Shown here: in pieces, positions 23,042-31,794 of the stretch
How positions within the stretch are numbered: position 1 is the first letter of the stretch
Layout: each line of letters starts with the position of its first letter
Source of the DNA: an uncultured Clostridia bacterium
GTDB taxonomy: Bacteria; Bacillota; Clostridia; Oscillospirales; Oscillospiraceae
DNA: 64,000 bases
Assembly: GCA_945877365.1 (NCBI GenBank)
Contig: CAMCRV010000010.1
Location: 1 to 64,000, forward strand
Direction of reading: 5' to 3'
Notes under the pieces: model-generated
The model's database searches: none
What the model saw: the letters and a program-made list of their open reading frames with translations, nothing else
Told to the model about the DNA's origin: nothing
Made by a program: the position numbers and the translations under genes

Positions 23042-24232
23042 ATGGATCGTCAGAAATTACTTGCCGAGCGCAAGTGGATTCAGGATCAGCTGGCCGGTGT
23101 TGCCGACTTCTGGCTGAAAAACGGCATGGATCATGAGCACGGCGGCATCTACACCTGTCTGGACCGCACCGGCAAGATCTACTCCACCGACAAGAGCGTG
23201 TGGATGCAGGGTCGCTGCGGCTGGACCTACGCCTACCTTTGCAAGGTCTACGGCGTGAAGGAGGAGTGGCTGGCTGCCTCCAAGAGCTGCATCGACTTCC
23301 TGGAAAAATACTGCGTCAACCATGAGGCCGGCGGCCGCCTCTACTTCACCGTCACCGGCGACGGTCAGCCCCTGCGCCAGCGCCGCTACTGCTTCAGCGA
23401 GGCCTTCTACTGCATCGCCAACGCAGAATACTACGGCATCACCGGGGAAAAAGAGCATCTGGAGCGGGCTCGCCGTGCCTACGATATGTACTGGAACCTG
23501 AACCACGGCATGGCTGACCCCACCGGCATGGGTCCCAAGTCCACCCGCACCGGCCGCAGTCTGGGCATCCCCATGATCATCCTCAATGTCACCGGCGTTA
23601 TGAAGCGGGTTGACCCTGCCAACACCGCCCTGTACGATCAGCGGGCAAAGGAGTGCATCCACGACATCTTCGCCTACCATGTGAAGCCCGACCTGAAGTG
23701 CACTCTGGAGAATGTGGCTCCCGATGGCACCCCCCGGCTGGACATCACCGAGGGTCGTATGGTGAACCCCGGCCACGACATCGAGTGCAGCTGGTTCCTG
23801 ATGGACTATGCCAACGAGGTTGGCGACAAGGAGCTTCACGCCAAGGCCATTGATGTGTTCGACATGGCCTTCAACATGGGCTGGGACAAGGAATATGGCG
23901 GCATCCTGTACTTCATGGACTGCCTGGGCAATCCCCCCGAGGCCTACGAGCATGACATGAAGCTGTGGTGGCCCCACAACGAGGCTCTCATCGCCTCCCT
24001 GATGATCTACCGCGACACTAAGGATGAGAAGTATCTGGGCATCTTCTACCAGATCCTGGACTACTGCAAGAAGTACTTTGCCGACGAGTACGGCGAGTGG
24101 TACGGCTATCTGCGCCGGGACGGCAACCCCACCCAGCCCGCCTGCAAGGGTTCCACCTTCAAGGGTCCGTTCCATGTGCCCCGCTGCCTGATCCTGGTGG
24201 ATCAGATGATGGGTCAGATTCTGGGCGAATAA
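23042..24232 (+). CDS. N-acylglucosamine 2-epimerase (AGE family)
   Basis: A 396-aa (alpha/alpha)6-barrel epimerase. It shows the expected catalytic histidine segments VNPGHDIECSWFLMD and LWWPHNEALIA, and the arginine-rich RCGWTYAYL and FSEAFYCIANAEYY motifs. AGE enzymes interconvert ManNAc and GlcNAc without phosphate. With nanA nearby this gives a route from sialic acid to GlcNAc that does not need NanE. The ATG follows AGGAGG. It is first in the divergent operon; a hairpin (24243-24272) separates it from the regulator. Confidence 0.92.
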   Translation: MDRQKLLAERKWIQDQLAGVADFWLKNGMDHEHGGIYTCLDRTGKIYSTDKSVWMQGRCGWTYAYLCKVYGVKEEWLAASKSCIDFLEKYCVNHEAGGRLYFTVTGDGQPLRQRRYCFSEAFYCIANAEYYGITGEKEHLERARRAYDMYWNLNHGMADPTGMGPKSTRTGRSLGIPMIILNVTGVMKRVDPANTALYDQRAKECIHDIFAYHVKPDLKCTLENVAPDGTPRLDITEGRMVNPGHDIECSWFLMDYANEVGDKELHAKAIDVFDMAFNMGWDKEYGGILYFMDCLGNPPEAYEHDMKLWWPHNEALIASLMIYRDTKDEKYLGIFYQILDYCKKYFADEYGEWYGYLRRDGNPTQPACKGSTFKGPFHVPRCLILVDQMMGQILGE

Positions 24233-24242
24233 TCCGAAGCAA

Positions 24243-24272
24243 CGCAGGGTGGGAGACAGCTCTCACCCTGCC
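24243..24272 (+). terminator. Hairpin between epimerase and rpiR genes
   Basis: GCAGGGTGGGA / TCTCACCCTGC with one mismatch, followed by CTTTCATTC. It is probably a partial terminator, because the regulator gene starts 30 bp later. Confidence 0.55.
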
Positions 24273-24301
24273 TTTCATTCCCACCCATAAAGGAGGCCAT
24301 T

Positions 24302-25153
24302 GTGGAAGATAAGAGCAGTAATATTTTGGAGCATATCCATACCTCCTATTTTCAGCTCACCGCCGCCGAACGGAAAATCGCCGACTATGTGCTGGCTCAG
24401 TATCCCCAGATCCAGTTCATGTCCATCACCCAGCTGGCGGAGGAATGCGGCACCGCCGAGGCCACCGTCTCCCGGTTCTGCCGGAGCCTGCAGCTGCCGG
24501 GCTTCAACGCCTTCAAAATCGAGCTGGCACGGCACTGTGCCGGCTCCAGCCCCCGGCCTGCCCCCTCCCATGCCCCGGACACCCCCGGCGCCCGGGCTGA
24601 GGAGATCAGCCGTCTGTCCACGGATGCCATCCGCCAGACCCTGGAGCTGCTGGATCACACCCGGGTGGAGCAGGCAGTCGCGCTTCTGGAAAAGGCATCC
24701 ATGGTGCTGTGCATGGGCTCCGGCGGCAGTATGATTATGGCGCAGGAATTTGCCCACCTGTTTTCCAATGTTTCCGGCAAATTCCACACCATCACCGATT
24801 CCCATATGCAGCTTTCCGCTGCCGCCACCATGGAGCCCGGCGGGGTGATTGTGCTGTTCTCCTATTCCGGTGCAACCCTGGGGGGAATCCAGATTCTGGA
24901 GCACGCCAAAGAGCGGAACATCCCCACCATTCTCATTACCCGGTTCCCCAAATCCCCAGCAGCCAAGCTGGCTCGGGTGGTGCTGCAGTGCGGCTCCAAC
25001 GAATCCCCCTTCCAGTTTGGCTCCGTCCCTGCCCGGGTGGCGCAGCTCATCGTCACCGATGTGGTATTTCAGGAGTACTGCGCCCGGAACGCCCGGAGCT
25101 GTGAGGAAAATATCCAGCGGATTGCCGCTGCCCTTTCGGAGAAACACATATGA
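24302..25153 (+). CDS. MurR/RpiR family transcriptional regulator
   Basis: A 283-aa protein. The N-terminal helix-turn-helix is in residues about 1-75, with LTAAERKIADYVL and ITQLAEECGTAEATVSRFCRSLQLPGF. The C-terminal SIS sugar-phosphate-binding domain is about 115-250, with MGSGGSMIMAQEF and LFSYSGATLG. Such regulators sense phosphosugars, here probably GlcNAc-6-P or ManNAc-6-P, and control the catabolic genes around them. The start is GTG, with AAAGGAGG just before it. It overlaps lrgA by ATGA. Confidence 0.93.
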   Translation: MEDKSSNILEHIHTSYFQLTAAERKIADYVLAQYPQIQFMSITQLAEECGTAEATVSRFCRSLQLPGFNAFKIELARHCAGSSPRPAPSHAPDTPGARAEEISRLSTDAIRQTLELLDHTRVEQAVALLEKASMVLCMGSGGSMIMAQEFAHLFSNVSGKFHTITDSHMQLSAAATMEPGGVIVLFSYSGATLGGIQILEHAKERNIPTILITRFPKSPAAKLARVVLQCGSNESPFQFGSVPARVAQLIVTDVVFQEYCARNARSCEENIQRIAAALSEKHI

Positions 25154-25509
25154 AATATCTGTCTCAATTCTGTATCATTCTGGGCTTTACCCTTCTGGGG
25201 GAAACCCTGCAGCGACTGCTGCCCCTGCCCATCCCCTCCTCGGTGTATGGGCTGGTGCTTCTGTTTCTGGCGCTGTGCTTCGGCATTGTGAAGCTGGAGC
25301 AGGTAAAGGCCGCAGGCGCCTTTCTCACCGGCATCATGTCGGTGCTCTTCGTCTCCCCGGCGGTGAGCATCGTGTCCAACTGGGAGCTGATCCGCCCCCA
25401 GCTGCTGCCCATCTGCCTGCTGATTCTCGCCTCCACGGTGATCACCTTCGGCATCAGCGGCAGCGTCACCCAGCTGCTGCAAAAGAAGGGAGGGGCAAGC
25501 CATGACTGA
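25150..25509 (+). CDS. lrgA: LrgA/CidA holin-like membrane protein
   Basis: A 119-aa protein with four hydrophobic helices and the motif LPLPIPSSVYGLVLLFLAL typical of LrgA/CidA. Together with LrgB it modulates murein hydrolase activity or exports small metabolites such as pyruvate. Pyruvate is released by the sialic acid lyase encoded in this locus, so a role in pyruvate handling is plausible. It overlaps the regulator by 4 bp and lrgB by 8 bp, which implies translational coupling. Confidence 0.88.
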   Translation: MKYLSQFCIILGFTLLGETLQRLLPLPIPSSVYGLVLLFLALCFGIVKLEQVKAAGAFLTGIMSVLFVSPAVSIVSNWELIRPQLLPICLLILASTVITFGISGSVTQLLQKKGGASHD

Positions 25510-26191
25510 GCTGCTGTCCGTTCCCATTCTCCCTCTGATTCTCACCCTTGCCGCCTTTCAGGTGGGCAGAGTGCTGCAGGCCAGATTCCGTTCCCCGTTT
25601 TTAAATCCCATTCTCATCGCCGTGATTCTGGTGCTGGCCTTCCTGTTTGCCACCGGAATGCCTGTGGCAGAATATCAGCTGGGCATGGGGAGCATCTCCT
25701 GGCTTCTGACCCCGGCCACCATCTGTCTGGCCATCCCCATGTATGAGCAGTTTCAGGTGCTGAAAAAGAACCTGCCCATGATTCTGGCAGGTGTGGTGGC
25801 AGGAAGTCTTTCCTGCATGGCCATGGTGGTGTGCACCGGGCTTTTCCTCCGGTTTCACCCTCTGCTCACCGTTTCTCTGCTGCCCAAGAGTATCACCACC
25901 GCCATCGGCGTGGCCCTGACGGAGATGTCAGACGGGATGCCGGGCATCACCACCGCCGCCATCATTTTCACCGGTATTCTGGGGAGTATCCTTGGCCCCG
26001 TGTTATGTAAACTTTTCCATCTGACAGACCCGGTGGCACAGGGCGTGGCCTTCGGCACCGCCGCCCATGTCATCGGCACCGCCAAGGCCACGGAGCTGAA
26101 CGCCCTTTCCGGCGCCGTCAGCAGCCTGTCGCTGGTGGTGGCAGGCCTGCTCACCGCCGTGGTGTTCCCCCTGATTACCGCAATGCTTTAG
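25502..26191 (+). CDS. lrgB: LrgB family membrane protein
   Basis: A 229-aa partner of LrgA with about eight hydrophobic segments. It has the conserved LLPKSITTAIGVALTEMSDG and GTAAHVIGTAKATELN stretches of the LrgB family. Its start overlaps lrgA by 8 bp. The two genes probably form one complex controlled with the epimerase and the RpiR regulator. Confidence 0.92.
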   Translation: MTELLSVPILPLILTLAAFQVGRVLQARFRSPFLNPILIAVILVLAFLFATGMPVAEYQLGMGSISWLLTPATICLAIPMYEQFQVLKKNLPMILAGVVAGSLSCMAMVVCTGLFLRFHPLLTVSLLPKSITTAIGVALTEMSDGMPGITTAAIIFTGILGSILGPVLCKLFHLTDPVAQGVAFGTAAHVIGTAKATELNALSGAVSSLSLVVAGLLTAVVFPLITAML

Positions 26192-26207
26192 GATGGAGGA
26201 AGCCGAA

Positions 26208-26774
26208 ATGCCTTCCTTATTGCAATCCACACGAAATACCCGCGCACTGCCCACCGGGGATCTGCGTTTCATCCGAAGTGACTGCCCGGATAACCTGACG
26301 GACGGGGAAGTGGAATGGCTGCGGCAAAACCACATTACCACCGTTGTAGACTTACGGGAAAAGAAGGAATATGAACGAAAGCCCTGCCGTCTGGAAACAG
26401 AGGATGGCTTCACCTTTTATCATATGCCGGTAACCGGCGGCGGAGATGTCCCCAAATCCCCCGGAGATGTGGCATCTGTCTATCTGGGTATGCTGGATGA
26501 ACAGATGGACAGGATTATCCGGACGATTCTGGATGCAGAAAGCAATGTTCTGTATTTCTGCGGAGCCGGAAAGGACAGGACCGGTGTTGTATCCGCGATC
26601 CTGCTGAAGAAGCTGGGCTTTGACGATCAGACAATTATAGATGATTATATGAAAACCAAAGAGAATCTGCTGGATTTTCTCACCGCTTATGTCAGGGAGC
26701 ATCCCCAGGTGGATCTCAACACCATCCTGCCCAACGAGAATACCATCAGAACGGTTTTGGATGCCATTTCGTAA
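26208..26774 (+). CDS. Tyrosine/serine protein phosphatase (Y_phosphatase3-like)
   Basis: A 188-aa protein with the phosphatase P-loop FCGAGKDRTG (Cys118, Arg124, CX5R), the upstream ITTVVDLREKKEY segment, and DDQTIIDDY as the general-acid side region. It matches bacterial dual-specificity or tyrosine phosphatases of the MptpB type. The ATG at 26208 has GGAGGA in front; the ATG at 26193 does not. It follows lrgB closely and is probably last in the operon. Substrate unknown. Confidence 0.9.
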   Translation: MPSLLQSTRNTRALPTGDLRFIRSDCPDNLTDGEVEWLRQNHITTVVDLREKKEYERKPCRLETEDGFTFYHMPVTGGGDVPKSPGDVASVYLGMLDEQMDRIIRTILDAESNVLYFCGAGKDRTGVVSAILLKKLGFDDQTIIDDYMKTKENLLDFLTAYVREHPQVDLNTILPNENTIRTVLDAIS

Positions 26775-26819
26775 AACAGGCAGGCGCTGCCTCACAAAAG
26801 AAAATCGCATAAATAGAAG

Positions 26820-26926
26820 AACTGTCATTGCGAAGGTGACCGCAGGTCACCTGTGGCAATCCGTATTCCCCTTTCAAGGAGAGCGGATTCCCACGCCATC
26901 CTGTCGGATGGCTCGGAATGACAGTT
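26820..26926. repeat. Palindromic repeat, family E copy 2
   Basis: Inverted ends AACTGTCATTGCGA / TCGGAATGACAGTT with hairpins GTGACCGCAGGTCAC (26836-26850) and GCCATCC-TGTC-GGATGGC. Nearly identical to the copy at 7314, apart from the middle and the second hairpin loop. Confidence 0.75.
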
Positions 26927-26934
26927 TTTCTTTT

Positions 26935-27216
26935 TTAGAACCGATACCCGGCATCCAGCAGGCGGCTCAGGGCGTTGTTGGCCTCCTCATCGGAGAACAG
27001 CTGGGTGAACCGCCTGTCCACGGCAAGGGCTTCCAGGCTCAGCTCCAGATGTCCGGCCTTGGCCAGCGCATCGAAGCCGTCGCTGAGGCGGCTGCCCCCC
27101 AGCACAAAGTGGGCGGTTTTCATGGCAGTTGCCGGGTCAACCGGGCGCATCCGCGCCCCAAAGGCAGCTGCCTTCTCCCGGTTCTGCATCCACGCGGCGA
27201 TGAATTTTTCTTCCAT
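26935..27216 (-). CDS. Small protein of unknown function
   Basis: A 93-aa soluble, mostly helical protein (rich in Ala, Leu, Glu, Arg), with a DGFDALAKAGHLELSLE stretch in the middle. I do not recognise the family. The start ATG at 27216 follows AAGGAA; upstream codons read into a family B element. It lies alone between repeats, convergent with the phosphatase gene. Confidence 0.55.
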   Translation of the reverse strand: MEEKFIAAWMQNREKAAAFGARMRPVDPATAMKTAHFVLGGSRLSDGFDALAKAGHLELSLEALAVDRRFTQLFSDEEANNALSRLLDAGYRF

Positions 27217-27274
27217 AGCTGTGTTCCTTTCTGTAAATATGAAAATGCTTACGGCAGTGAGATGACAGCACGGC

Positions 27275-27459
27275 AAATTGGAATTTGACGAGGAGATGCC
27301 TTCCCCTTTGGGGAAGGTGCCCCAGTGCGCACACTGGGGCGGAAGAGGGCGGTGAAGCGTAAATCATTTCTTATGTTTCGGTGAAACGATAGGAGCCTCT
27401 CCCGACCTCGCTTACGCTCGGCCACCCTCCCCAAAGGGGAGGGCTTTTGGCATCCCCAG
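27275..27459. mobile_element. MITE-like element, family B copy 2 (right end missing)
   Basis: Left terminus AAATTGGAATTTG, hairpin GCCCCAGTG-CGCA-CACTGGGGC (27319-27340), and the GC-rich palindrome CCCTCCCCAAAGGGGAGGG. It is almost identical to the copy at 31519, but it stops at GGCATCCCC without the right terminal repeat, exactly where the transglutaminase stop codon begins. Confidence 0.7.
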
Positions 27460-29469
27460 CTAAAACAGCGCCAGCCAATAGCGGTAATACAGCCGTTTCC
27501 AGCCGGTTTGCTGCCGCAGCTGCCGCAGACACTGTCGGTTGTGGGCCTCCAGCCGCTGCAATTCCTCGGTAGTCAGGCTCCGGGGGCCGAATTTGGCCTT
27601 CTGCGCCAGATCCAGCAGCTCCTCCGATGGATTCTGTCCCAGCAGGCGGCAGAGTCTTTCCGCCTCCTGCCAGCACAGCAGTGCCTGAGCGTTCACCGGT
27701 TCCCGGCGGTAATGCCGCCGCCGCAGCCAGATCCGCACCGACCGCTGCAACTCCACCGCGCACCACAGTGCCGCCGCTGCCAATGCGCCGAGCCATAGAT
27801 TCCGCACCCATCCCAGATCCGGGGGCTGACTTTCCGCCGCAGGTGTGGAAGGACTTTCCGTCTGCGATGCAGAAGGCCGGGGAAGCTCCACGGGTGTATT
27901 CTCCCCGGTGGGGGCGGAGGCCGGGACTTCCTCCTGCAAGGATGGGGTGGCCTCCAGCACAGTCCAGCAGCTCTGCCCCGTGTCATAATACTCCGCCCAG
28001 GCGTGGGCATCCTGTTCCGTCACGGCAGCCGGCTTCCCGGCAGCGGTGTGCGCCAGATAGCCGGTGACATACCGGGCGTTCACCCCGGCGCTCCGGAGCA
28101 GCGCCACCGCCGCCGAGGCGAAGTGGACGCAGTAGCCCCGATCGGATTCCTCCAGAAACCAGAGGACGAAGTCCCCCTGCTCCCGGGGCATCTGAGGGGT
28201 ATTCAGGTCATATTCGGCGCAGCCCCGGAGATAGGCTCCAATGGCCGCCGCCTTCTGGGCATCGCTGCCCTCCGCCCCGGGAATCCGGGAGATCATCTCC
28301 GCAAGCCCCTGACGGCTGGTTTCCGGCAGAGCCAGATATTCCGCCCCCGGCATCTGGCTGCTGCCTCTGCGCAGCCCCGGCACTTTGGTGCACTGGACGG
28401 TATACTCCCGAAGGCGCAGGGGATTCTCCGCCCGGCCGCCCACAAGGGTGACCTCCTCCGCAGTGTAGCAGGGCAGGAAGAACCAGTCCAGCGCATCCGC
28501 CGTCCGCACCGTCACGGTGCTGGCCTGAGCGGCGGAGGGGGGCAGCACTTCCTGCCGGGTCTGGGTGGAAATCCAGCGTTTGCCGTCATAGGTGTCATAA
28601 TCCTGCCCCCGGAGATACAGCAATCCCCCTTCCTCCCCGGTCACCGTCAGCACCGCCCGGGCGCTGGCGCGATGGGGCGTAAGGGTGTCCAGCGCAACCT
28701 CATTGGTCTGCACCCGAGCCTGGGGCAGCAGCTTTTCCAGCGTAGTGTGAACCTGCTGAGGGGGATTTTGCAGCCATTGGATCGCTTTTTCCTGAAACTT
28801 CCGGGGGGTCTCATAGCCGCCCCGGGGCAGCACCGTCAGCAGAAGCACCAGCATCAGCGATACCGGCAGCGCCGCAGCCGCCGTCAGCCGCAGACCCTGC
28901 CACGGGTTTTCCCGGCGGACGGCTCCCGGCAGGATCAGCAGGATCAGGCCGGCCAGCAGGCAGAACACCCATTTTCTCCCCGGCACGGTATCCGTCACCA
29001 CGGTGCACAGGCTCACGGGAATCAGCACCGCCAGCACCGAAAGGGAACTGCCCTTTTTCCGGCAGACACAGAAGCTGACGATCATCACAAGGCCAAAGCC
29101 CAGCGCCAGCAGGGCTTCATCCACAGGCCCGGCCTTCAGCCCGAACACATTCAGGGTTCCCCAGCCGTAGGCGCTGTGGTAAGTATCGGCAATGATTTTG
29201 GCGGCATAGAGAAACTTGCCGGGGATCTGCCCCTGCTGCCAGAAATACCCCAGCCCCAGTGCCCCCAGGCACAGCAGGGTAAGCGTGGTTCGCCGGTTCA
29301 GAAAGGCCAGGCTGCACACCACTGCCCATGCCCCGAGGCCTGCCGCCAGAAAGCCCTCCTTGGCTACCGGCAGAGCAAAGGCCGTGGCAAGGCAGCCCAC
29401 GCTGCCCAATGCCAGCAGAAAGGAGAGCGCCGCCGCCTGAATACAGAGGCTCCCATATTCACGCTTCAT
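27460..29469 (-). CDS. Membrane-bound transglutaminase-like protein (TgpA-like)
   Basis: A 669-aa protein with N-terminal membrane helices (about six in residues 10-210). The extracellular transglutaminase core follows, with RGYCVHFASAAVALLRSAGVNARYVTGYL (catalytic Cys) and DAHAWAEYYD (catalytic His). A Pro/Ser/Thr-rich linker, one more helix (about 565-585) and a DUF4129-like C-terminus complete it. It is the third gene of a MoxR-DUF58-transglutaminase set. The start at 29469 has GGGAGGGG and lies inside the DUF58 gene end, so translation is coupled. The stop abuts a truncated MITE. Confidence 0.88.
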   Translation of the reverse strand: MKREYGSLCIQAAALSFLLALGSVGCLATAFALPVAKEGFLAAGLGAWAVVCSLAFLNRRTTLTLLCLGALGLGYFWQQGQIPGKFLYAAKIIADTYHSAYGWGTLNVFGLKAGPVDEALLALGFGLVMIVSFCVCRKKGSSLSVLAVLIPVSLCTVVTDTVPGRKWVFCLLAGLILLILPGAVRRENPWQGLRLTAAAALPVSLMLVLLLTVLPRGGYETPRKFQEKAIQWLQNPPQQVHTTLEKLLPQARVQTNEVALDTLTPHRASARAVLTVTGEEGGLLYLRGQDYDTYDGKRWISTQTRQEVLPPSAAQASTVTVRTADALDWFFLPCYTAEEVTLVGGRAENPLRLREYTVQCTKVPGLRRGSSQMPGAEYLALPETSRQGLAEMISRIPGAEGSDAQKAAAIGAYLRGCAEYDLNTPQMPREQGDFVLWFLEESDRGYCVHFASAAVALLRSAGVNARYVTGYLAHTAAGKPAAVTEQDAHAWAEYYDTGQSCWTVLEATPSLQEEVPASAPTGENTPVELPRPSASQTESPSTPAAESQPPDLGWVRNLWLGALAAAALWCAVELQRSVRIWLRRRHYRREPVNAQALLCWQEAERLCRLLGQNPSEELLDLAQKAKFGPRSLTTEELQRLEAHNRQCLRQLRQQTGWKRLYYRYWLALF

Positions 29470-30385
29470 GGGCATCCCCTCCCACATGGTACTGCCAGGC
29501 GGCATTCGTCACCTGCTGCCGCAGATCTCCCTCTGCGGTGGGGCTGCTGCACAGCAGGGTATCCACCGCCTTCCACAGTGCCTCCTCCCCGGCCACCGGG
29601 AAGGTCAGCAGTCCATTTCCTGTCAGGGCGCGAATCTCAAAGCTCAGCCCCTGCCCCAGCAGGTGTCCACCCATCCACAGAAGCCTGCCGAACTTCCGGT
29701 CCAGCTCCTCATCGGTTCCCCGGAGGTTCAGGGTCAGAAGCAGCAGGCCGCGCTCCGGCTCCATGGCCTCCCGGACGATGCGCTTGCCGGTTTTGGCGCT
29801 GAGCTTCCAGTGGATCTGGTTCATGGGATCCCCGGGGCGGTACAGCCGCAGCTCATGCTGCTCCGAAAAGCCGCCCCCTGGCTTGGGTCGCCACGCCCGA
29901 GCCAGATAGCGCTGCAAATCCTCCTGCAGCGGCACCGGAATGGGGGTGGGGCGGACGATCACAGTTATTTCTGCCGGGTGCCTTGCCCGGAAGGCAAACA
30001 GCCCCAGATAGTCAAAGATTTTCAGCTTTTCCGTGGTGATGCAGATGCCGCCGCAGTGGTCGGTGAGCAGTCCCTTATTCTCCTGATACCGCCAGGATTC
30101 CCCGGTGAGGCACCGGCGCAGCCGCAGCCATCCCCGGAAGGGAGGCATGGGCAAATCACAGCTTCCCAGCAGCCACAGCTTGCCCTCCTGCCCCATTTCC
30201 AGCCGCTCCGGGCCGGAGGGTTCAATCCGAATCCGCGCCAGCGCCGGCACTGACAGCAGCAGGGAAAGCCCCGGCAGCACCACCAGCACGATAAGCACCA
30301 CCGCCGAAAGCCACTGCCCATACAGCAGGAAAAACAGGACGCCTCCCAGCAGCAGTCCGAAATAACACAGCCGCCGCCCAGCCAT
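29459..30385 (-). CDS. DUF58 domain protein
   Basis: A 308-aa protein with two N-terminal hydrophobic helices (about 8-45) and a DUF58 region. In this region RLYRPGDPMNQIHWKLSAKTGK is the family signature. DUF58 proteins usually work with MoxR ATPases, and their role is not settled. Its start codon shares a base with the moxR stop, and its end overlaps the transglutaminase start by 11 bp. Confidence 0.9.
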   Translation of the reverse strand: MAGRRLCYFGLLLGGVLFFLLYGQWLSAVVLIVLVVLPGLSLLLSVPALARIRIEPSGPERLEMGQEGKLWLLGSCDLPMPPFRGWLRLRRCLTGESWRYQENKGLLTDHCGGICITTEKLKIFDYLGLFAFRARHPAEITVIVRPTPIPVPLQEDLQRYLARAWRPKPGGGFSEQHELRLYRPGDPMNQIHWKLSAKTGKRIVREAMEPERGLLLLTLNLRGTDEELDRKFGRLLWMGGHLLGQGLSFEIRALTGNGLLTFPVAGEEALWKAVDTLLCSSPTAEGDLRQQVTNAAWQYHVGGDAHEA

Positions 30386-31338
30386 CAGCGCAGCTTGGGG
30401 GCGGGGACGGTTTCCAGAATCTGACGGAGAATCTCCTCCGGCGTTTCATTCTGAGCCTGCGTCAGCGGTGTCAGCAGCAGACGGTGGGCGATGGTATAGA
30501 CAAAGACCTCCCGGACATCCCCGGGCACCACATAGTCCCGTCCCCGGAGCCGCGCCACGGCCTTGGCCATAGCCGTCACCGCCAGAGTTGCCCGGGGGCT
30601 GGCTCCCCGGAGGATTTTGCTGTGATTCCGGGTGGCGCAGATGAGATCCACAATGTAATTCACCACGGATTCGCTGACATAGGTCTCCTCCACCGCCTGC
30701 TGCAGAGCCACGAGATCTTCCCGGGACATCAGGGTCTGTGCCTGCGCCAGAGGGTCGCCCCCCTGCCGGTTCAGCACCATATTCACCTCGTCCCTGGGGC
30801 TGGGGTAGCCCAGACTCAGGCGCACCATGAACCTGTCCATCTGGCTGTCCGGCAGCAACTGGGTTCCGGCGGCACCGATGGGATTCTGGGTGGCAATGAC
30901 CACAAAGGGATTGGGCAGGGGATGGCTGACGCCGTCCACAGTGACCTGTCCCTCCTCCATGGCTTCCAGCAGGGCGGACTGGGTGCGGGAAGTGGCACGG
31001 TTCAGCTCATCCGCCAGAAACAGGTTACATAACACCGCCCCGGGCTGGTACTGCATCTTCCCGGTGACCGGGTCCATGACGGTATAGCCCGTGACATCCG
31101 AGGGCAGCACATCCGGGGTAAACTGCATCCGGCTGTATTGTAAGTCCAGCACCCGGGAAAAGGCCAGCGCCATGGTGGTCTTGCCCACCCCGGGGATATC
31201 CTCCAACAGGATATGGCCTCTGGCCAGAATGGCCGCCAGCACCCACAGCAGGGTGGTATCCTTACCCACCACCACCTTCCGGATCTGGCTGAGAATTTGC
31301 TGGGCGTGTCCTGTCACCGCCGTCTCTCTGGTCGGCAT
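30385..31338 (-). CDS. MoxR family AAA+ ATPase
   Basis: A 317-aa AAA+ protein. It has Walker A in DIPGVGKTTMA (about residues 38-48), Walker B-type FLADELNRA, and sensor motifs near ATQNPIG and the C-terminal lid. MoxR ATPases act as chaperones for partner proteins, here probably the DUF58 protein. The operon has three genes on the minus strand and is bounded by family B elements on both sides. Confidence 0.93.
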   Translation of the reverse strand: MPTRETAVTGHAQQILSQIRKVVVGKDTTLLWVLAAILARGHILLEDIPGVGKTTMALAFSRVLDLQYSRMQFTPDVLPSDVTGYTVMDPVTGKMQYQPGAVLCNLFLADELNRATSRTQSALLEAMEEGQVTVDGVSHPLPNPFVVIATQNPIGAAGTQLLPDSQMDRFMVRLSLGYPSPRDEVNMVLNRQGGDPLAQAQTLMSREDLVALQQAVEETYVSESVVNYIVDLICATRNHSKILRGASPRATLAVTAMAKAVARLRGRDYVVPGDVREVFVYTIAHRLLLTPLTQAQNETPEEILRQILETVPAPKLR

Positions 31339-31477
31339 TCCACCGCCCCCTTTCGTGTTTGATCTATTGTACTATCTGCCGGCATAAAAAACAAGTCGAA
31401 GCAGGTCACCAATTTGTGAACAATTTGGCTGTTTGCAGGCAGGAGATTGTCGCCTCGCTTGGAACGCGGCAATGCAA

Positions 31478-31502
31478 AACACCCCGGGTTCCCCGGGGTG
31501 TT
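31478..31502. terminator. Palindromic terminator-like hairpin
   Basis: AACACCCCGG-GTTCC-CCGGGGTGTT with four T on the minus-strand side. No obvious gene reads into it; it may belong to an insertion. Confidence 0.45.
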
Positions 31503-31518
31503 CCTTGCGCTGTGCGAT

Positions 31519-31718
31519 AAATTGGAATTTGGCGAGGAAATGCCTTCCCCTTTGGGGAAGGTGCCCCAGTGCGCACACTGGGGCGGAAGAGGGCGGTGAA
31601 GCGTAAATCATTTCTTATGTTTCGGCGAAACGATAGGAGCCTCTCCCGACCTCGCTTACGCTCGGCCACCCTCCCCGAAGGGGAGGGCTTTGGCAGACAC
31701 ACCGCCAAATTCCAATTT
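31519..31718. mobile_element. MITE-like element, family B copy 3 (complete)
   Basis: 200 bp with perfect 12-bp termini AAATTGGAATTT / AAATTCCAATTT, each preceded or followed by TA. The internal hairpin GCCCCAGTG-CGCA-CACTGGGGC is at 31563-31584. Outer palindromes match the copies at 1118 and 27275. It lies in the 548-bp gap between moxR and pnp, which otherwise holds a family D fragment (31725-31760), terminators and the conserved element. Confidence 0.8.
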
Positions 31719-31724
31719 ATTTCA

Positions 31725-31760
31725 TCCCCGAAGGGGATACCGAAACTTCTAACTCCTAAC
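31725..31760. repeat. Family D fragment with TCCTAAC-type heptads
   Basis: ATCCCCGAAGGGGAT core, then short heptads of CTTCTAA / CTCCTAA type. It sits directly before a terminator hairpin. A similar heptad-then-terminator arrangement is seen at 54326-54386. Confidence 0.5.
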
Positions 31761-31762
31761 GA

Positions 31763-31793
31763 AAAAGAGCGTGCTTTCGCACGCTCTTTTCAG
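31763..31793 (-). terminator. pnp terminator
   Basis: AAAAAGAGCGTGC-TTTC-GCACGCTCTTTT, T-rich on both sides. On the minus strand it follows pnp and the conserved element. An almost identical hairpin is at 54357-54386. Confidence 0.8.
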
Positions 31794-31794
31794 A

